The notes under the pieces: model-generated
What the model was told of the DNA's origin: nothing
What the model saw: only the letters and a program-made list of their open reading frames with translations
Databases searched by the model: none
Assembly (NCBI GenBank): GCA_013290045.1
Contig: JABCYU010000005.1
Location: forward strand, 1 to 41,707
Direction of reading: 5' to 3'
Origin: Methanobacteriota archaeon
Lineage (GTDB): Archaea; Thermoplasmatota; Thermoplasmata; Lutacidiplasmatales; UBA184
DNA: 41,707 bases
Program-made: the position numbers and the translations under genes
Shown: positions 36,466 through 41,707 of the stretch, piece by piece
How the letters are laid out: each line of letters starts with the position of its first letter
Position numbering within the stretch: the stretch's first letter is position 1

Positions 36466-37197
36466 ATGGGCATCTCTCCCGAGGCGATCCGCGACCTCCT
36501 GAAGGAGAACGAGGGGCACGAGTGCCCGGACGCGCCGGAGACGTGCGTCCGGATCGTGGCGATCGCCGAGCTCCCGACGCGGTTCGGCGACTACCAGGTC
36601 GTGGCGTTCTGGAGCAACTCGGACAAGAAGGAGCACGCGGCGTTCATCCACGGGAACATCCTCGACAAGGAGGATGTGCCGGTGCGGCTCCACTCGGAGT
36701 GCCTGACGGGCGACGCGATCGGGTCGCTGCGCTGCGACTGCCGTGACCAGCTGATCGAGTCGCTCGAGAAGATCGGCAAGATGGAATCCGGGATCGTGCT
36801 GTACCTCCGTCAAGAGGGGCGGGGGATCGGGTTCGCGAACAAGATCCGGGCCTACCAGTTGCAGGACTCCGGCTACGACACGGTCCAGGCCAACGAGCTC
36901 CTGGGGTTCCGCCCGGACGAGCGGGACTACGGGATCGCGGCCCACATGCTGGGCTCGCTGCACGTCAACTCGATCCGGATCCTGACGAACAATCCGGCGA
37001 AGATCCGCGACCTCCAGGAGCACGGCGTGACGATCAACGGCCGCATTCCCGTCATCGTCCCACCGAACCCGTACGACCGCCCGTATCTCGAGACGAAGCG
37101 AAAGCGCATGGGCCACCTATTGGACCTGGAGCAGGGCGATGATCTCGTCGGCTACCCCGATCGCGTCAACGGCGAAACGCGCCCGACGCCGGAGTAG
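36466..37197 (+). CDS. ribA: GTP cyclohydrolase II
   Basis: VRLHSECLTGDAIGSLRCDCRDQL, LYLRQEGRGIGFANKIRAYQLQD, ILTNNPAKI; TATA-like tatttatc about 25 nt upstream. Confidence 0.93.
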   Translation: MGISPEAIRDLLKENEGHECPDAPETCVRIVAIAELPTRFGDYQVVAFWSNSDKKEHAAFIHGNILDKEDVPVRLHSECLTGDAIGSLRCDCRDQLIESLEKIGKMESGIVLYLRQEGRGIGFANKIRAYQLQDSGYDTVQANELLGFRPDERDYGIAAHMLGSLHVNSIRILTNNPAKIRDLQEHGVTINGRIPVIVPPNPYDRPYLETKRKRMGHLLDLEQGDDLVGYPDRVNGETRPTPE

Positions 37198-37252
37198 GTG
37201 CCTCCGGGCCCGGTGTACCTCGCGCCGAACTCGCGCCAGGGCCTGGCCCGCC

Positions 37253-39778
37253 CTATCCTGACGCCCCCGGGGGCGGGTTCGCCGGAGGAGGCGCGACGGT
37301 CGCCGGAGGGCTGGGACCGCCGGAGGGCGGGCGGCGCCGCCGGTACCGTAGCCCGATGGCGACCGCGACGACGGCCGCGATCGCGAGCCCGGCGAGCAGA
37401 CCCCAGACCCAGGGGCTGGACGACGTTCCCGAGCTTCCGGAGGCAGGAGCCGTCGCGGAGGTGACCGTGACGGTCAGATTGCGTTCGATGCCGCCGCCGC
37501 CCGAGTCGTTGATCCACGCCGTCACGCGGTAGCTACCGGCAGACGTGAAGGCGTGCGACGCCGGGCTGCCGAAGCCGCTGACGTGGTCCCCGAACGTCCA
37601 CGCGATCGCGTACGGCGGGGTGCCGCTCGTGGCGTTCCCCGAGAACGACACCGCGACCCCCGCGGACGGAGCGAGGGTCGACGCCGCCGCCGTTCCCAAC
37701 AGGGCGGCGTTGACGCGGATGGTCAGGTTGGAAAGCGCCGAGTAGCCCCGAGAATCGGTGAAGTTGAGCCGCGCCGTGTAGCTGCCCGGGTTCGCGAACG
37801 CGTGGGACGGCGCCGAGGCGTTCCCCGTGGCCCCGTCGCCGAACTGCCAGGCGAACGTGTACGGCATGATCCCCGTCACCGAGGCGGAGAAACGTACGGG
37901 CACGGCGACATCGGAGGCCGGCGGGGAGGCATGGAGTTGGGCCGTGACGCCGACCTGGACGTGGATGGGCACCGCGAGGAGGATCGATCCGCCGCCCACG
38001 TCCGTGACGTTCACCGTGGCATTGACCCAGCCCGCCGTCGCGTAGGTGTGCGATGGGGACGCTCCGAGGGCCATGCCCCCGTCGCCGAAGCTCCAGGTGT
38101 AGGTGTACGGCGCGGTCCCTCCCGACGCCGTTGCGTGGAACCCGACCGCGCCGCGTCCCGCCACGACCACGTTCGGAGCGCCGGTCGCCGACGCGTTGAG
38201 GGCCGGGTTCACGGTGAGGATCGTCGCCGGCGCGAACGCGACGACATCGGCGTCGTCGTGGATCCACGTGGTGAGCGATTGGACGCCCGAACACGCGCAC
38301 GACGCCGTCGCGAATCCGACCCCACAGGCCGTGAGGTTCGCATTGGCCCAGCAGGTGAAGGCGGGAGCGGCCCCCCCGTAGACCGTCGCCGAGAACGAGA
38401 TCGTCGCGTTCACGTCGACGGGGTTCGGGGTCGCGGAGACCGAGGTGAACTGGGGCGGAACCTCGTAGACGAACGACTGGTTGTTGGTGACGCCGCAGAG
38501 CAGGCACTCGTCTCCACCGAACAGTCGGATGAAACCGTTCACCGAGGTGTCCGGAACCGCGGCCGCGACGACCGGGAGGGGAGCCGGGAACAGCGGTTGG
38601 AGCTGCCAGCCGGTACTGGCCGAGGTGAGGATGTAGGTCGAATTGGTCCCGAGCAGCCCCGCGCCTCCGCCGCCGAACAGGACGGTCTCGTTGCGTACCG
38701 TATCGAAGGTCATCGACGGGAGGAACAGCGGCACCATCGGGGCGCACCCCCCGCAGGCGGCGGTCTCGTTCTGCCACCCCGAGGAGCCGCCGATGTACTC
38801 CCAGGTCTGGTTCGAAGCGCATTGCAACGTCGAGCATCCCCCGAAGTAGACCGGAACCCCGTGGAGCCGGTCGAACACCATCGCCCCTCCCCAGGTCGGA
38901 GGCGGAGCTCGCGATGGGGAAAGGAGGGTCCAACCCACGCCGTACGTGTACCGATATGTGGAGTTGTAGAGCACCGCGGCCGTCGAATTGTCCCCGCCGA
39001 ACAGGAGAGCGCCGGCGGGGGAGAGGGCCGGGTCGAAGACGAGGCTCGCCCCGAAGCGGGCCGGTGGCGCGACGCAGCCGGTCGTGCACCGACCTGCGAG
39101 GTTCACCCAGCCGTCGGTGAAGTTGAACGCCCACGTATCGTTCAGCTCGCAGAACCCGAAGTAGACCCCTTGACCCCAACTGCATCCGCCGAACAGAAGG
39201 GCGAACCCACCGGAGGCGTCGCCGTACCACGTGAGGGAGGCGAGGTAGCGGGGGGTGGGTGCCCGCGGGTAGTCCGCGGTCAGGTTGATCCAGGCGGCGT
39301 TGGTCCGCTCATACGCCCACGTCTCGTTGGTGGGGCAGACCCCGTAGTAGTTGCATCCCCCGAACGCCAGTACGACGCCGTCGACCGGATCCCACGCCAC
39401 CGATAGGCCCTCGGAACCGGACGGATACGGATAGCTCGCTTCCTTGATCCACGTCCGTTGCGTCACGAGGGCCGGGTGCGCGGGACGGCAATCGGCCGAG
39501 GTGAGTCCGGAGATGGTACAGCCCATGGCGACCCCGGCCGACGGACCGGCGCCGTGGGCGAGGGAGGTGACGGCGGATGCGAGCGGGGAGGACGACGGCG
39601 CGAGCCGGATCGGGTCGGGCGCGATGCTCGGGGTCCGCCCGACGTTGAGAGCCCCGGTGGCCCCCGCCCCCGGCGGAACCATGAGGGAGGCCACGACCAC
39701 GACCGCGAGGAACCCGACCCATCGGACCTTGGCGAAGCGCGTCCCCCGCGGTGGCCTACCCCTCGAAAGATTCGTCAT
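37253..39778 (-). CDS. Surface protein with Kelch-like N-terminal repeats and C-terminal PKD domains, TM-anchored
   Basis: Repeated LLFGGC/ETWAY motifs, then GGTAPYTYTWSFGDGG PKD repeats and TM GLLAGLAIAAVVAVAIGL. Confidence 0.75.
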   Translation of the reverse strand: MTNLSRGRPPRGTRFAKVRWVGFLAVVVVASLMVPPGAGATGALNVGRTPSIAPDPIRLAPSSSPLASAVTSLAHGAGPSAGVAMGCTISGLTSADCRPAHPALVTQRTWIKEASYPYPSGSEGLSVAWDPVDGVVLAFGGCNYYGVCPTNETWAYERTNAAWINLTADYPRAPTPRYLASLTWYGDASGGFALLFGGCSWGQGVYFGFCELNDTWAFNFTDGWVNLAGRCTTGCVAPPARFGASLVFDPALSPAGALLFGGDNSTAAVLYNSTYRYTYGVGWTLLSPSRAPPPTWGGAMVFDRLHGVPVYFGGCSTLQCASNQTWEYIGGSSGWQNETAACGGCAPMVPLFLPSMTFDTVRNETVLFGGGGAGLLGTNSTYILTSASTGWQLQPLFPAPLPVVAAAVPDTSVNGFIRLFGGDECLLCGVTNNQSFVYEVPPQFTSVSATPNPVDVNATISFSATVYGGAAPAFTCWANANLTACGVGFATASCACSGVQSLTTWIHDDADVVAFAPATILTVNPALNASATGAPNVVVAGRGAVGFHATASGGTAPYTYTWSFGDGGMALGASPSHTYATAGWVNATVNVTDVGGGSILLAVPIHVQVGVTAQLHASPPASDVAVPVRFSASVTGIMPYTFAWQFGDGATGNASAPSHAFANPGSYTARLNFTDSRGYSALSNLTIRVNAALLGTAAASTLAPSAGVAVSFSGNATSGTPPYAIAWTFGDHVSGFGSPASHAFTSAGSYRVTAWINDSGGGGIERNLTVTVTSATAPASGSSGTSSSPWVWGLLAGLAIAAVVAVAIGLRYRRRRPPSGGPSPPATVAPPPANPPPGASG

Positions 39779-39932
39779 GGCCCCGTCGGAGCGCCGAACG
39801 CCTCGGGGGATTTGAACCCTCAGCCCATGGGAACCCGACGGGGCTTCAGGGCGCATCGGACTTCACGGACGGTGCCGTCCCCTTTCGCGGCTGCCGTTGG
39901 ACGCGGCCCGGCCGCAGAACGCGGGGCGCGAC

Positions 39933-40532
39933 ATGAGGAAGACCTCGAAGACCGCTGGACACCCCCGTCGCGTCGGCGTCGAGGGGATCACCCCGTTCCT
40001 CTGGTTCGACGACCAAGCCGAGGCGGCCGCGCGTCTCTATGTTTCGCTTTTTGAACGGTCGAGGATCCTCGAGGTGAATCGGGCGGACGGAAGCGGAGAG
40101 GACGGGGAGGGGCCCGTCCAGTCGGTGTCGTTCGAGCTCGGCGGACGGGAGTTCATCGCGTTCAACGGCGGCCCAATCTTCGGTCTCACTCCCGCCTTCT
40201 CCATGTTCGTGCGCTGCCGGACCCAACGCCAGGTGGATGCCCTCTGGGAGCGTCTGACCGAGGGGGGAGAGGAGAGCCGGTGCGGATGGCTCGTGGACCC
40301 GTTCGGTCTCTCGTGGCATATCATCCCGGACCGGCTGGTCGAGCTCCTCCGGGACCCGGACCCACGTCGGGCCGGGCGTGCCCTCGCCGCCATGATGAAG
40401 ATGCGCAAGATCGACATCCGCGCGCTCGAACTCGCGGTGCGCGGCCGTGGAGCGACCCGCGCCCCAGCGGCCGGCGACCCTCGGCCTCCGGCCTTCCGGG
40501 TCGGATCGCGCCCACGCCATCGGCGGCGCTGA
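39933..40532 (+). CDS. VOC-family PhnB-like/3-demethylubiquinone-9 3-methyltransferase-like protein
   Basis: GITPFLWFDDQAEAAARLYVSLFERSRILEVNRADGSGEDGEGPVQSVSFELGGREFIAFNGG...CGWLVDPFGLSWHIIP. Confidence 0.85.
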   Translation: MRKTSKTAGHPRRVGVEGITPFLWFDDQAEAAARLYVSLFERSRILEVNRADGSGEDGEGPVQSVSFELGGREFIAFNGGPIFGLTPAFSMFVRCRTQRQVDALWERLTEGGEESRCGWLVDPFGLSWHIIPDRLVELLRDPDPRRAGRALAAMMKMRKIDIRALELAVRGRGATRAPAAGDPRPPAFRVGSRPRHRRR

Positions 40533-40606
40533 TCGTCAGGGCCTCGGCCGCGTCCGGTCGGAGCCCTCGTGCTGATGGGCTCCGACGCCAGAGGACGCGC
40601 GAGCGG

Positions 40607-41707
40607 TCAGACGTACTCGTGGCTCGCGTCCGGCCCCATCAGGCCGAACGCCTCGAAGCGGAACGACTGCTTGATCACGCTGGCGATCGGGAAGAACGGG
40701 ATCCAGACGATCACGTCCCATCGCCCCATTTTTCCGAGGAAGTACGCCAGCGGGACCGCCCGGACGAGGAGGGCGAGCATCAGCAGGTAGGCGACGTCCA
40801 CGAGCGCGTGGACGCCGAGGATCGCCAGCAATAGCACGAGGAAGACGTAGACGAGGCTGCGGACCCCCGAGCGGGCGAACGTGAGGAACCAGAGCAGCAC
40901 GCCCAAGCCGGCGAACTCGGGGGTGCGGCTGACGAGCGATGGGTAGTGCTGCCCGTTCGCCATCAGGATCCCCCGGGCCCAGCGGACCCGCTGACGCCGC
41001 AGGGCGTTGTAGTCCTCCGGGACGTCCTCGTAGGCGCGAGCCCCGAACTCCATGCGAACGCGATAGCCGAGCCGCTGGATCCGCATCGACAGCTCGGTGT
41101 CCTCGCCGTTCCACGGGACCCACCCGCCGAGGGCCACCAGGTCCTTGCGGCGGAACGCCGAGAACAGCCCGTCGATGACCTCCCCCGATCGGACCCCCAT
41201 CACCGCCGGCCGCTGGAAGTAGTGCCCCCAGGCGATCTCGAGCGCCCGCAGCTTGCGCGTCCAGCCGTCGCGCTGCCGGGGGTGGATGGAGCCCTGCACG
41301 CCCCCGACCTCGGGGTCGGCGAAGTGGGGGATGATCGCCCCGAAGCCCATCTCGTCGGAGAGGAACGTGTCGGCGTCGAGCCGGATGACGATCTCCCCGG
41401 TGGCGAGGGCGAGCGCGCCGTTGAGCCCGTTCGACTTGCCCGCGTGGGGGAGGTCGACGACCGTTCCGCGCGCGTTCCGGAGGCTCCCGATCGCCTCGCG
41501 CGCGAGCTCCGAGGTCCGGTCCGTCGAACCGTCGTTCCCGACGATGATCTCCACTACGCCCGGATATCGCCCCGCCGCGGCGTCGGCGTGACGGATCGCC
41601 TCGGCGATCCACCGCTCCTCGTTGTACGCCGGCATGACGATCGTCACCGGAGGGTGGTAGGAGGAGAGGGGGGGCAACGGTCGGCGGCGCAGCTGGCGGA
41701 AGTACAG
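40607..41707 (-). CDS. Family 2 glycosyltransferase with TM helices; frame open to window edge
   Basis: VTIVMPAYNEERWIAEAI, DADTFLSDE, GEDTELSMRI, QRVRWARG; LYFRQLRRRPLPP continues upstream in frame. Confidence 0.85.
   Translation of the reverse strand: MYFRQLRRRPLPPLSSYHPPVTIVMPAYNEERWIAEAIRHADAAAGRYPGVVEIIVGNDGSTDRTSELAREAIGSLRNARGTVVDLPHAGKSNGLNGALALATGEIVIRLDADTFLSDEMGFGAIIPHFADPEVGGVQGSIHPRQRDGWTRKLRALEIAWGHYFQRPAVMGVRSGEVIDGLFSAFRRKDLVALGGWVPWNGEDTELSMRIQRLGYRVRMEFGARAYEDVPEDYNALRRQRVRWARGILMANGQHYPSLVSRTPEFAGLGVLLWFLTFARSGVRSLVYVFLVLLLAILGVHALVDVAYLLMLALLVRAVPLAYFLGKMGRWDVIVWIPFFPIASVIKQSFRFEAFGLMGPDASHEYV

Noticed and set aside
37553-39406. 617-aa plus ORF antisense to Kelch/PKD gene
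   Set aside because: Shadow ORF of a GC-rich repeat gene.

Overview
High-GC window, almost certainly archaeal and Thermoplasmata-like. The archaeal assignment rests on a fibrillarin (FlpA), a tRNA without encoded CCA, leaderless TATA-type promoters, a Hps-RraA fusion, an AbrB-PhoU regulator and class III signal-peptide pilins. Layout: (i) 1-4.8 kb, a type IV pilus/Tad-like cluster; (ii) 4.8-14.3 kb, regulators, a NosD-like beta-helix surface protein, and HxlR, SRPBCC, SDR and M29 peptidase genes; (iii) 14.4-20 kb, an accessory island on the 3' side of a tRNA-Glu gene; (iv) 20.1-22.3 kb, Hps-RraA and an orphan DNA methyltransferase; (v) 22.2-29.4 kb, a translationally coupled operon resembling a minimal conjugation/DNA-transfer machine (PKD surface protein, VirB2-like, VirB6-like, PrgI-like, small membrane protein, VirB4/HerA ATPase) with no relaxase or integrase in the window; (vi) 29.5-41.7 kb, flpA, ridA, DUF885, ribA, secreted paralogs, a Kelch/PKD protein, a VOC-family protein and a GT2 glycosyltransferase. 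Strongest novelty candidate: the tRNA-Glu 3' end plus 6 nt of flank (GGTGATTGCTCCCGGCGGGA) recurs at 16373 (18/20), 17667 (exact), 19128 (exact) and 19899 (in the real tRNA). Each interval holds one compact two-gene toxin-antitoxin-like module: HTH + nucleotidyltransferase, unknown + nucleotidyltransferase, AbrB + VapC. A decayed VapC copy precedes the outermost repeat. This looks like a tRNA-anchored array of TA cassettes. The second candidate is the 22-29 kb DNA-transfer-like operon. All family names come from reading the translations; no database search was run.
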